From the NCBI RefSeq assembly GCF_019930045.1, contig NZ_JAHZQQ010000002.1, positions 1 to 64,000 on the forward strand: a DNA stretch of 64,000 bases, written 5' to 3'. Below, piece by piece: positions 49,512 to 58,034 of the stretch. The stretch comes from Streptococcus australis (GTDB lineage Bacteria > Bacillota > Bacilli > Lactobacillales > Streptococcaceae). The stretch's first letter is position 1. Every line of letters starts with the position of its first letter. The notes under the pieces are model-generated. The model did not search any database, was not told the origin of the DNA, and was given only the letters and a program-made list of their open reading frames with translations. The translations under genes and the position numbers were made by a program.

Positions 49512-50320
49512 TAATGGAGTACCCACTTTCTAAGGGCGTAAGCAACACCCGACTCATCGTTGGATCGCGTAACAACTTTCGCAATCTTTTTTAATTCAGG
49601 ACTAGCGTTGTCCATCGCGACTGGGAAGCCAGCAACTTCTAGCATGGCCTGGTCGTTTTCTTGATCGCCGACCGCCATCACTTGGTCTGGACTTAAGTGT
49701 AACTTAGACGCTAAGTGTAAGAGCGCCCGGCCTTTATCAACTGTTTTAGGCAAGATTTCAAGGTAAAAAGGTGCGGAACGCACAATCGTAAAACGGTCGT
49801 AAAAACTATCTGGAATAGAGGAGATGATTCCTTCTAAGACTTCCGGTTCGTCGACATACATACACTTGAGAACCGTATGCTGCTTCATTTCTTCTGGAGT
49901 CCGGTAGAAAAGATCAGAGTGGACCAATTTGGCTTCATGGACGGTATAGGTACCAATGTTACGATTAGCTGTATAAATGCCAGACTTGGTACTAGCGTGC
50001 ATAGGAACAGCTAATTTGCGAGCTAGTGCTTCAATATCTAAATAGTCATTGTAGGAGAGGTGTTCTTCATAGAGAGTATCACCAGTGTGGGCGTCTTGAA
50101 TGAGCCCTCCATTGAAGGTGATGACGAGATCACCCGGCTGATCCAAATGAAGTTCTTCTAACAATTGAAGGACACCAGAACGAGGACGACCAGTTGCTAA
50201 GACAACATGGACCCCTTGAGCTTTGGCATCTTGGATGGCTTGGAAAACTTCGGGGGTTACTTGGCCGTCAGATGTTAAAAGGGTCCCATCGATATCAAGG
50301 GCAACAAGTTTAATGTTCAT
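49511..50320 (-). CDS. Cof-type HAD-IIB phosphatase (third copy)
   Basis: A 269-residue HAD-IIB hydrolase: motif I ALDIDGTLLTSDGQ, motif II LATGRPRSG, cap with VITFNGGLIQDAHTG, motif IV AVGDQENDQAMLEVAG. The open frame extends 38 codons upstream through the end of the HD gene, but ATG 50320, within that gene's last 11 nt, matches the family start. It is coupled to murM by the TAATG overlap, linking it to the MurMN operon; homologues sit here in other streptococci too. The substrate is unknown. Confidence 0.9.
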   Translation of the reverse strand: MNIKLVALDIDGTLLTSDGQVTPEVFQAIQDAKAQGVHVVLATGRPRSGVLQLLEELHLDQPGDLVITFNGGLIQDAHTGDTLYEEHLSYNDYLDIEALARKLAVPMHASTKSGIYTANRNIGTYTVHEAKLVHSDLFYRTPEEMKQHTVLKCMYVDEPEVLEGIISSIPDSFYDRFTIVRSAPFYLEILPKTVDKGRALLHLASKLHLSPDQVMAVGDQENDQAMLEVAGFPVAMDNASPELKKIAKVVTRSNDESGVAYALRKWVLH

Positions 50321-51620
50321 CTTTTTCTCCTGTGAAGGTATCGTTAACAATATAGGACTGGAATAATTGTAGTTGAGGTGTAAACAAGCTATTTTCAAGC
50401 AACATTTCTTTTGGGAAATAGAAGCGGTTATCACCTTGTCTGCTACCGGCTAAGGAAGCAACGATAGGAGAGAGTAAGGATAGCTCAGCTAATTTACCAT
50501 CCTTTTGGATGATCTCAATTTGAGTACGAGGTTTTTCTGAATCTGGTCGGTAAACGTCGTAAGGAAGGTCAAAGTTTCGATGGATAGCTGTATAATAGAT
50601 CGGATCAAAACCAACCTCTTGAATCAGTTGTTTGAGAGCAGCTAATTGTTTTTCATCCTTATCTTGAAAGAGAATGGATTTGAAAACCTTGCGATTGATA
50701 AAACGCTGGGCCAAATCAGAGAGAACAGAATCAGGACTCTCCATCCAAGATTGAAAGTAGGTATTCATAACGCCGTCGTCCAAAGCCAAGTAATCGGCCA
50801 GGCTAACTTGGTGCTCAAAAAAAGGAATCAGTCGAGGAGAAGTCACTTGAAAGAACTCTTTATGCGCAAGGTAGAGATGACGTGCCCGCTTGAGCAGGTT
50901 CTGCAATAGGACTTCCATTGCTCTGGTAGCTGGATGAAAGTAGACCTGCATATACATTTGGTAGCGAGAAACAACATAATCTTCAACCGCATGCATCCCA
51001 TTGACCTGAAAAGCAATTCCGTTTTCTACTGGGCGAATGACACGCAGGATACGAGTTAAATCAAAATTACCGTAAGAAGCCCCAGTGAAGTAGGCGTCTC
51101 TTAGAAGGTAATCCATGCGATCGACATCAATCTGACTAGAGATTAACTGCACCACTTGTTTATTAGGGTAGGTGTGGTCGATAACACTAGCTACCTTTTG
51201 AGGGAAGTCTGGTGCTACTTGAATTAATATCTGGTAGATTTCTGTTTCAGGACAGGTAATAATTTCCTGGGTCATTTTTTCATGATCAGTATCAAATAGC
51301 CCTTCAAAGGTATGCGAATAAGCGCCGTGTCCGATATCATGGAGCAAGGCGGCAACCATGGTGAGAAGGGATTCGCTTGAGTCCCATTGGTCGGTGTATT
51401 TCTCATCAAAGATTGATAGGATGCGCCGAGCAATTTCATAGGCTCCTAGACAGTGCGAAAAACGACTATGCTCGCCCCCATGAAAGGTAAACCCAGAGGT
51501 TCCTAACTGTTTGATGCGACGTAGTCGTTGAAATTCTTTTGTATTAATGAGCTTGTAAATGACTGGGTGATCCACGTGAATATAGTTGTGCACAGGATCC
51601 CGAAATACTTTTTCATTCAT
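50310..51620 (-). CDS. HD-domain hydrolase (YwfO/dGTPase-like)
   Basis: A 436-residue HD-superfamily phosphohydrolase like Bacillus YwfO. Metal ligands: HGGEHSRFSHCLGAYEIARR, then ALLHDIGHGAYSHTFE (HD pair), and SSQIDVDRMDYLLRDAYFTG. Relatives hydrolyse dNTPs or (p)ppGpp-related substrates; the activity here is not known. The promoter has TATAAT 6 nt before the ATG, predicting leaderless mRNA. First gene of the HD-Cof-murM-murN operon. Confidence 0.88.
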   Translation of the reverse strand: MNEKVFRDPVHNYIHVDHPVIYKLINTKEFQRLRRIKQLGTSGFTFHGGEHSRFSHCLGAYEIARRILSIFDEKYTDQWDSSESLLTMVAALLHDIGHGAYSHTFEGLFDTDHEKMTQEIITCPETEIYQILIQVAPDFPQKVASVIDHTYPNKQVVQLISSQIDVDRMDYLLRDAYFTGASYGNFDLTRILRVIRPVENGIAFQVNGMHAVEDYVVSRYQMYMQVYFHPATRAMEVLLQNLLKRARHLYLAHKEFFQVTSPRLIPFFEHQVSLADYLALDDGVMNTYFQSWMESPDSVLSDLAQRFINRKVFKSILFQDKDEKQLAALKQLIQEVGFDPIYYTAIHRNFDLPYDVYRPDSEKPRTQIEIIQKDGKLAELSLLSPIVASLAGSRQGDNRFYFPKEMLLENSLFTPQLQLFQSYIVNDTFTGEKDEH

Positions 51621-51626
51621 GCCTCT

Positions 51627-51635
51627 ATTATAGCA
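51627..51635 (-). promoter_or_regulatory. promoter of the HD-Cof-murMN operon (predicts leaderless mRNA)
   Basis: Minus-strand TGCTATAAT followed by AGAGGC and ATG; no Shine-Dalgarno room. Confidence 0.75.
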
Positions 51636-51693
51636 GAAAACGGCCTAAATTGGTATCGAGAGATGGTTGCAATAGCAAAAAGAAAGAAGTTTT

Positions 51694-51702
51694 TGGTAAA
51701 AT
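51694..51702 (+). promoter_or_regulatory. promoter of the DUF1934 gene
   Basis: TGGTAAAAT; start point about 51709, before the TTG start at 51731. Confidence 0.55.
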
Positions 51703-51730
51703 AAAGGAAAGAGGGAAAGGATGGGAACTT

Positions 51731-52114
51731 TTGAAGATTAGAATACAAAATCAGATTCAATTTGATGATCAACTGGAAGTGATGGACCAATATTACGAAG
51801 GGGAATGGAAGGAAAAAGGCGGCTATCACTATCTGCTTTACACCAACGAAGAAGGGGAAAAAGTCGCTTTGAAATTTCATGATCAAGAATTGACTATGAC
51901 TCGCTTTTCAACGCCAAAATCCATCATGAAATTTATAGTTTCAGAGAAAGGTCATGCGCTCATTCCAACTCCCCTAGGCATGCAGCAGTTTGTGATTGAT
52001 ACTCAGGAATATAGATTGGAGCAAAATAAGCTTGGTTTGTCCTATCAGTTGTTAACGGCAGATGGAAGTCAACAATTCGCAACCTATCGCTTAGAATTGA
52101 CATGGGGAGACTAG
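51731..52114 (+). CDS. DUF1934 (YwiB-like) beta-barrel protein
   Basis: A 127-residue protein of the DUF1934/YwiB family, a calycin-like small barrel of unknown function. Pattern: KIRIQNQIQFDDQLEVMDQYYEGEW, YHYLLYTNEEGEKVALKF, LTMTRFSTPKSIMKFI and a C-terminal LSYQLLTADGSQQFATYRLELTW with alternating strands. The open frame begins at ATG 51650, but the promoter lies inside that stretch; TTG 51731 has AAAGG upstream and matches the family N-terminus. No Cys or metal motif is visible. It is divergent from the HD gene. Confidence 0.78.
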   Translation: MKIRIQNQIQFDDQLEVMDQYYEGEWKEKGGYHYLLYTNEEGEKVALKFHDQELTMTRFSTPKSIMKFIVSEKGHALIPTPLGMQQFVIDTQEYRLEQNKLGLSYQLLTADGSQQFATYRLELTWGD

Positions 52115-52150
52115 TTTATCAGTAGTTTTTCTTGATTTTTCTACAAGGTG

Positions 52151-52159
52151 TGGTATAAT
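52151..52159 (+). promoter_or_regulatory. mgtA promoter, extended -10
   Basis: TGGTATAAT just before the riboswitch. Confidence 0.75.
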
Positions 52160-52165
52160 GAAACC

Positions 52166-52277
52166 ACTCAAGGGAGTAGCTGGCGGATTTCCCGCGATAG
52201 TGTCGTCATTCCGAATTATTTCCGGCACTATATTAAACAGCGAGACTTGTTTTTTTAAAAAACAGGTCTCTTTTTTT
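52166..52277 (+). promoter_or_regulatory. yybP-ykoY manganese riboswitch
   Basis: Seen: CTCAAGGGAGTAGCTGGCGG, then GTCGTCATTCCG, CCGGCACTAT and CAGCGAGACTTG, the conserved pieces of the yybP-ykoY Mn2+ aptamer. A terminator GAGACTTGTTT.../...AACAGGTCTC with T7 follows (52242-52277), so metal binding to the aptamer would prevent termination. The gene after it is an Mn/Ca-type P-ATPase, as for pneumococcal mgtA. Confidence 0.92.
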
Positions 52278-52308
52278 GTAAAAAGAGGCCAAGAAGGAGG
52301 AGACTATT

Positions 52309-54993
52309 TTGTCAAAAGAACAAAATAAAGACTTGTTTTATACACAGACCTCAGAAGAAGTCCTAAAGAATTTGGACTCATCTATCGAAGGTTTGTCAAC
52401 TGCTCAAGCTCAAGAACGCCTAGCGACTTATGGTCGTAATGAGTTGGAAGAGGGCGAAAAACGTAGCCTACTAGCTAAATTCCTTGATCAATTTAAGGAT
52501 TTGATGATTATTATCTTGCTTGCGGCTGCGGCACTTTCTGTCATTACAGAAGGAATGGATGGTTTAACAGATGCTCTTATTATCTTGGCCGTAGTTGTCT
52601 TGAATGCAGCCTTTGGGGTTTACCAAGAAGGTCAAGCTGAAGCAGCTATTGAAGCGCTTAAAAATATGTCTAGCCCGATGGCCCGTGTTCGTCGTGATGG
52701 TCATGTCATTGAGATTGACTCAAAAGAATTGGTGCCTGGGGACATCGTCTTGCTAGAAGCAGGGGATGTTGTGCCTGCTGATATGCGCTTGTTTGAAGCA
52801 GCTTCCCTTAAAATCGAAGAAGCAGCTCTTACAGGGGAATCTGTCCCAGTTGAAAAAGATGTGACAGGACTTGTTGAAGCAGATGCTGGTATCGGGGATC
52901 GTGTTAACATGGGTTACCAAAACTCAAACGTAACTTACGGTCGTGGTATTGGGGTCGTGACCAACACTGGTATGTATACAGAAGTTGGTAAGATTGCGGA
53001 TATGTTAGCCAATGCAGACGAAACTGAAACACCATTGAAGCAAAGCTTGGAACAATTATCTAAGGCCTTGACTTACTTGATTATTGTGATTGCCGTTATT
53101 ACTTTCTTGGTTGGTGTATTCGTTCGTGGTGAACATCCATTAGAAGGCTTGATGGTTGCGGTTGCTCTTGCGGTTGCTGCGATTCCAGAAGGTCTCCCTG
53201 CCATTGTAACCATCGTTCTATCTTTGGGAACAACAACCCTTGCCAAACGTAATTCGATTGTTCGTAAATTACCAGCGGTTGAAACTCTTGGTTCAACAGA
53301 AATCATCGCATCTGATAAAACAGGTACTTTGACCATGAACCAAATGACGGTTGAAAAAGTTTATACCAACGGTCAATTGCAAAGCTCTGCAACAGAAATT
53401 GCGGCTAACAACAATACGCTACGTATCATGAACTTTGCCAACGATACCAAGGTGGATCCATCTGGAAAGCTGATTGGGGATCCAACGGAGACAGCTCTTG
53501 TACAGTTTGGTTTGGACCACAACTTTGATGTTCGTGAAGTCTTGAAGGATGAGCCACGTGTAGCTGAATTGCCATTTGACTCAGACCGTAAACTCATGTC
53601 TACCATTCATAAGGAAGCAGACGGTTCTTACTTTATCGCTGTCAAGGGTGCGCCTGACCAATTGCTCAAGCGTGTGACGCGTATTGAAGTCAATGGGGAA
53701 GTTCGCCCAATCACAGAAGAAGACAAGAAAGCTATTCTTGCAACCAATAAAGACTTGGCCAAACAAGCCCTTCGTGTCTTGATGATGGCTTATAAGACAA
53801 GCAAGGAAATCCCAACCTTGGAATCTGAAATCGTTGAGTCTGACCTCATCTTCTCTGGTTTGGTCGGCATGATTGACCCTGAGCGTCCAGAAGCAGCAGA
53901 AGCTGTTCGTGTCGCTAAGGAAGCAGGTATCCGTCCGATCATGATCACAGGTGACCACCAAGATACAGCTGAAGCCATTGCCAAACGTTTGGGAATCATC
54001 GATCCAAATGATACAGAAGACCATGTCTTCACGGGTGCTGAGTTGAATGAACTCACTGATGAAGAATTCCAAAAAGTCTTCAAGCAATACTCTGTTTATG
54101 CTCGTGTATCACCTGAGCACAAGGTTCGTATCGTGAAAGCATGGCAAAATGAAGGTAAGGTTGTCGCTATGACGGGTGATGGGGTCAACGATGCGCCTTC
54201 ACTTAAGACAGCTGACATTGGTATCGGTATGGGGATTACAGGTACAGAAGTTTCTAAGGGAGCTTCTGATATGGTCCTTGCTGATGATAACTTTGCAACC
54301 ATTATCGTAGCGGTAGAAGAAGGACGTAAGGTCTTCTCGAATATCCAAAAATCCATCCAATACCTCTTGTCTGCTAATATGGCTGAAGTTTTCACCATCT
54401 TCTTTGCAACCTTGTTGGGTTGGGATGTGCTTCAACCAGTGCATTTGCTATGGATTAACCTGGTAACAGATACGCTCCCAGCCATCGCCCTTGGTGTGGA
54501 ACCAGCTGAGCCAGGCGTCATGACTCACAAACCTCGTGGGCGTAAGTCTAACTTCTTTGATGGTGGTGTCTTCGGAGCAATCATTTATCAAGGGATCTTC
54601 CAAACCATGCTCGTTTTAGGTGTTTATGGTTGGGCTCTTCTCTTCCCAGAGCACCAAAGTCATACTGAAATCCATGCGGATGCCCTTACCATGGCTTTTG
54701 CAACTCTCGGTTTGATCCAATTGCTCCATGCCTTTAACGTTAAGTCGGTTTACCAATCTATCTTTAAAGTGGGACTCTTTACGAACAAGACATTTAACTG
54801 GTCTATCCCAGTTGCCTTCGTCCTCTTTGTGGTGACAATTTTGGTTCCTGGATTTAATAATCTCTTCCACGTGTCACATTTGAGTTTGACTCAATGGATG
54901 GTGGTCGCTGTAGGAGCGCTTATGATTGTAGTCCTTGTTGAGATTGTTAAAGCAGTCCAACGAGCACTTGGAAAAGATAAAAACGCTATTTAA
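52309..54993 (+). CDS. mgtA: cation-exporting P-type ATPase, MgtA/PacL-like
   Basis: An 894-residue P2A-type ATPase. In pneumococcus the homologue MgtA exports excess Mn2+ (and Ca2+). Actuator TGES motif in EEAALTGESVPVEK; IPEGLP with Glu294 in M4; phosphorylation site SDKTGTLT with Asp336; TGDGVNDAPSLK hinge; M6 ion ligands NLVTD at 717-721 (Asn717, Asp721). About ten membrane helices. TTG start with AAGGAGGAG upstream. Regulation by the upstream Mn2+ riboswitch supports Mn2+ as a main substrate. Confidence 0.95.
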   Translation: MSKEQNKDLFYTQTSEEVLKNLDSSIEGLSTAQAQERLATYGRNELEEGEKRSLLAKFLDQFKDLMIIILLAAAALSVITEGMDGLTDALIILAVVVLNAAFGVYQEGQAEAAIEALKNMSSPMARVRRDGHVIEIDSKELVPGDIVLLEAGDVVPADMRLFEAASLKIEEAALTGESVPVEKDVTGLVEADAGIGDRVNMGYQNSNVTYGRGIGVVTNTGMYTEVGKIADMLANADETETPLKQSLEQLSKALTYLIIVIAVITFLVGVFVRGEHPLEGLMVAVALAVAAIPEGLPAIVTIVLSLGTTTLAKRNSIVRKLPAVETLGSTEIIASDKTGTLTMNQMTVEKVYTNGQLQSSATEIAANNNTLRIMNFANDTKVDPSGKLIGDPTETALVQFGLDHNFDVREVLKDEPRVAELPFDSDRKLMSTIHKEADGSYFIAVKGAPDQLLKRVTRIEVNGEVRPITEEDKKAILATNKDLAKQALRVLMMAYKTSKEIPTLESEIVESDLIFSGLVGMIDPERPEAAEAVRVAKEAGIRPIMITGDHQDTAEAIAKRLGIIDPNDTEDHVFTGAELNELTDEEFQKVFKQYSVYARVSPEHKVRIVKAWQNEGKVVAMTGDGVNDAPSLKTADIGIGMGITGTEVSKGASDMVLADDNFATIIVAVEEGRKVFSNIQKSIQYLLSANMAEVFTIFFATLLGWDVLQPVHLLWINLVTDTLPAIALGVEPAEPGVMTHKPRGRKSNFFDGGVFGAIIYQGIFQTMLVLGVYGWALLFPEHQSHTEIHADALTMAFATLGLIQLLHAFNVKSVYQSIFKVGLFTNKTFNWSIPVAFVLFVVTILVPGFNNLFHVSHLSLTQWMVVAVGALMIVVLVEIVKAVQRALGKDKNAI

Positions 54994-55002
54994 ACAATTA
55001 TG

Positions 55003-55028
55003 AAAAGTCATCTTCGGATGGCTTTTTT
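55003..55028 (+). terminator. mgtA terminator
   Basis: AAAAGTCATC-TTCG-GATGGCTTTT, one wobble pair. Confidence 0.85.
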
Positions 55029-55055
55029 GTGTACAGAAATGTCTGGGCATATTTC

Positions 55056-55084
55056 TTGAGGCAAGACTAGATTTTTGATAAACT
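55056..55084 (+). promoter_or_regulatory. aquaporin gene promoter
   Basis: TTGAGG, 17 nt, TAAACT. Confidence 0.6.
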
Positions 55085-55116
55085 AGACAACAGTTTGAAG
55101 AAAGGAAACTTATATT

Positions 55117-55785
55117 ATGAAAAAGTTTTTTGCTGAAGTAATCGGCACATTTATGCTTGTCTTTATCGGGACCGGCGCTGTTGTTTTTGGAAATGGAACT
55201 GAAGGTCTTGGGCATTTAGGAATTGCCTTGGCATTTGGTTTGTCAATTGTTGCAGCTGCATACTCTATCGGGACTGTTTCTGGTGCTCACTTGAATCCTG
55301 CTGTTTCGATTGCTATGTTTGTCAACAAACGCTTGTCATCTAAAGACTTGGTTAACTACATTGTAGCACAAGTAGTAGGAGCTTTCCTTGCGACTGCTTC
55401 TGTCTTCTTCCTTTTGTCTAATTCAGGGATGTCAACAGCTAGTCTTGGTGAAAATGCCTTGGCTAAAGGAGTAACTCCATTTGGCGGTTTTTTGTTTGAA
55501 GTAATCGCGTCCTTTATCTTTATCTTGGTCATCATGACAGTGACATCAGCTTCTAAAGGAAACGGGAAGATTGCTGGTCTTGTCATCGGTTTGAGCTTGA
55601 CCTTGATTATTCTTGTTGGTTTGAACATTACAGGTCTTTCTGTTAACCCAGCTCGTAGCTTGGCTCCTGCACTCTTTGTAGGTGGTGCAGCCCTCCAACA
55701 AATTTGGATCTTTATCCTTGCTCCAATTGTTGGTGGTGTCTTGGCAGCGCTTGTTGCAAAGAATCTCCTTGAAACAGAAGCTTAA
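55117..55785 (+). CDS. aquaporin (MIP family)
   Basis: A 222-residue six-helix channel with both NPA motifs: HLNPAVS (Asn60) and SVNPARS (Asn177), and conserved Arg180. Aligned to E. coli AqpZ by spacing, the aromatic/arginine filter would be Phe40, Ile165, Leu174, Arg180: the AqpZ histidine and threonine are replaced by hydrophobic residues. A streptococcal relative (So-AqpA of S. oligofermentans) was reported to pass H2O2, so a peroxide-conducting role is plausible here but unproven. AAAGGAAA lies before ATG. Monocistronic, ended by a bidirectional terminator. Confidence 0.9.
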   Translation: MKKFFAEVIGTFMLVFIGTGAVVFGNGTEGLGHLGIALAFGLSIVAAAYSIGTVSGAHLNPAVSIAMFVNKRLSSKDLVNYIVAQVVGAFLATASVFFLLSNSGMSTASLGENALAKGVTPFGGFLFEVIASFIFILVIMTVTSASKGNGKIAGLVIGLSLTLIILVGLNITGLSVNPARSLAPALFVGGAALQQIWIFILAPIVGGVLAALVAKNLLETEA

Positions 55786-55797
55786 GCCATTTTAACG

Positions 55798-55838
55798 AAA
55801 AAAAGATTTCGATTCCCTGTGGGGTCGAAATCTTTTTC
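55798..55838. terminator. bidirectional terminator between the aquaporin and metallophosphoesterase genes
   Basis: AAAAAGATTTCGA / TCGAAATCTTTTT stem. Confidence 0.88.
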
Positions 55839-55841
55839 TTT

Positions 55842-56699
55842 TTAGCAGTCAAGGATGGTTAAAGCCTGACGAAATTCGCTTGCTAACTGCTGTCTTTTGT
55901 ATTGATGAAATTCAGGTAAGTCTTTCACAGCGTTGTAGCGTTTATGAAGACGATACATGTCAGGGATCTTGTACTGTGGATAGGCCTTGAAAAAGTCTTC
56001 TGTCAGTTGCCACTCTCGAATATAGCCAAGAGGCCGCATGTGATAATGGACGTTATCGATGGCTCTCGAAGGATGGCGATGATGCAAGTGTCCGAAGACG
56101 ACATCCGCTACCTCGTGCTTTACAAAGAGATCGTGAAAAGCTTGACTACCTAAGAAGGCATTAAATTTCTGAAAGTAGGTGTGGCTAACGAGGAAGTCCT
56201 TGTGGGGGACAAAGTGAAGAGCGACGATGATTCTACCATCTAAAGAAGCGAGGAGCTGATCTAATCGGAAGAGGACTTCTTGAGTGATCCTTGGATCATC
56301 TAAAGGACGTTCCAATCTTCGATCAAACCAGAAAGTATTCTTGGTACGTAGATGGGCCTCCTTGCTCTTTTCAGGAACAAAGCTATAATCGTACCATCCA
56401 GCAAGAGATACTAAATGGTTATCCCCAAAGGTCTGGACCTGAAAATCGTACTGTTTGATTTCTTCTTCTGAAAGAAATAGCATATCGTGATTGCCCAGGT
56501 TAAAGGAGACAGGAAGCTGTCTTTGGATGTCCCGAATGAAGGGAAGGCTTATCTGTTTAAAGTCATTGGAAATGTCACCAGCTAGATGAAGGTGATTAAT
56601 CTGTTCTTCTTGTAGGACCTGCAGGAGTTGCATGCGTTCGGCCTCGCCAAACTGATTGGAATCCAGGTGCAGGTCACTCATAAAACCAATACGTGTCAT
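55842..56699 (-). CDS. calcineurin-like metallophosphoesterase
   Basis: A 285-residue cytoplasmic phosphoesterase with the full motif series: DLHLD (residues 10-14), GDISND, GNHDM, HFVPH, and GHLHHRHP. Two-metal active site expected. TIGR03729-like streptococcal proteins of this type have no known substrate. No signal peptide. Divergent from prfB; an imperfect VicR-box-like direct repeat lies in its upstream region. Confidence 0.87.
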   Translation of the reverse strand: MTRIGFMSDLHLDSNQFGEAERMQLLQVLQEEQINHLHLAGDISNDFKQISLPFIRDIQRQLPVSFNLGNHDMLFLSEEEIKQYDFQVQTFGDNHLVSLAGWYDYSFVPEKSKEAHLRTKNTFWFDRRLERPLDDPRITQEVLFRLDQLLASLDGRIIVALHFVPHKDFLVSHTYFQKFNAFLGSQAFHDLFVKHEVADVVFGHLHHRHPSRAIDNVHYHMRPLGYIREWQLTEDFFKAYPQYKIPDMYRLHKRYNAVKDLPEFHQYKRQQLASEFRQALTILDC

Positions 56700-56747
56700 A
56701 TCACTAGTGTATCATAAGTTGATGAGAAAGAGAAAGGTAACCAACAT

Positions 56748-56773
56748 GTAACAAATCTAACAATTATGTAACA
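56748..56773. promoter_or_regulatory. VicR-box-like repeats upstream of the metallophosphoesterase gene
   Basis: On the minus strand TGTTAC-ATAAT-TGTTAG (56757-56773), matching TGTWAH-N5-TGTWAH except the last base, plus another TGTTAC at 56748-56753, 20 bp from the first. Confidence 0.4.
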
Positions 56774-56861
56774 AGGGAGGTGACAACGACCTGGTTTTAT
56801 GCGATTTTTGTAGGGTAAACCATCCTTACTATCTCTTACTATGTGCAAATGACGGGGTTTG

Positions 56862-56870
56862 TGGTATAAT
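56862..56870 (+). promoter_or_regulatory. prfB-ftsEX promoter, extended -10
   Basis: TGGTATAAT, 26 nt before the prfB ATG. Confidence 0.75.
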
Positions 56871-56896
56871 AGACTGATACTTAGAAAGAGGTACTT

Positions 56897-57992
56897 ATGG
56901 ATATTTCAGAAATCCGTCAGAAAATTGACGCGAATCGTGAAAAATTAGCTTCTTTCAGGGGGTCTCTTTGACTTAGAGGGTCTGGAAGAAGAAATTGCCA
57001 TTTTGGAAAACAAAATGACAGAACCTTATTTTTGGGATGATAATATTGCGGCGCAAAAAACGTCCCAGGAATTAAATGAGTTGAAACAAACCTATGAGAA
57101 TTTCCATCAAATGACAGACTTGTTTGATGAATCCGAAATCCTTCTTGAGTTTCTCTCAGAAGATGAATCCGTTCACGAAGAGCTAGAAGAGAAGTTGACA
57201 GAGTTGGATAAGATGATGACCAGTTATGAGATGACGCTTCTCTTATCAGAACCCTATGATAATAATAATGCAATCTTGGAAATCCATCCGGGATCTGGTG
57301 GTACTGAGGCTCAGGACTGGGGAGATATGCTTCTTCGGATGTATACCCGCTTCGGAAATTCTCATGGTTTCAAGGTGGAAGTCTTGGACTACCAGGCAGG
57401 AGACGAGGCTGGGATTAAATCCGTTACCTTGTCTTTCGAAGGACCGCATGCCTATGGCTTGTTGAAATCTGAAATGGGCGTTCACCGTTTGGTACGGATC
57501 TCGCCATTCGACTCAGCTAAACGTCGCCATACTTCCTTCACATCAGTTGAAGTCATGCCAGAATTGGATGATACCATTGAAGTGGAAGTCCGAGATGATG
57601 ATATCAAGATGGATACCTTCCGTTCGGGTGGAGCTGGTGGACAAAATGTCAACAAGGTTTCTACAGGTGTTCGTTTGACTCACATCCCAACAGGGATTGT
57701 GGTTGCTTCGACGGTTGACCGGACTCAGTACGGAAACCGTGACCGTGCAATGAAAATGTTGCAGGCGAAACTTTATCAATTGGAGCAAGAAAAGAAGGCA
57801 GCTGAAGTGGATTCCTTAAAAGGTGATAAAAAAGAAATCACCTGGGGAAGTCAGATTCGCTCTTACGTCTTTACACCATATACCATGGTGAAGGATCACC
57901 GTACAAGCTATGAAGTGGCCCAAGTTGATAAAGTAATGGACGGAGATATTGATGGCTTTATTGATGCCTATTTAAAATGGCGTCTCAATTAA
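56897..57992 (+). CDS. prfB: peptide chain release factor 2 (programmed +1 frameshift)
   Basis: RF2, recognises UGA and UAA stops. The gene is split: ATG 56897 reads 24 codons to CTT (56966-56968), then in-frame TGA 56969-56971; skipping T56969 continues as GAC at 56970 to the stop at 57992, giving 364 residues. AGGGGG at 56957-56962 followed by TCT CTT TGA C is the classic autoregulatory frameshift signal. Tripeptide anticodon SPF (in [11 protein letters not shown]) and the catalytic GGQ ([10 protein letters not shown]) are present. Automated callers may start at 57003. It leads the prfB-ftsE-ftsX cluster. Confidence 0.97.
56957..56972 (+). promoter_or_regulatory. prfB +1 programmed frameshift site
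   Basis: AGGGGG Shine-Dalgarno-like element, 3-nt spacing, CTT-TGA-C slippery stop. Confidence 0.95.
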
Positions 57993-58034
57993 AGTCCTCC
58001 TTCTATATAAAATGTGGAAAGGAATTTTCAATAC

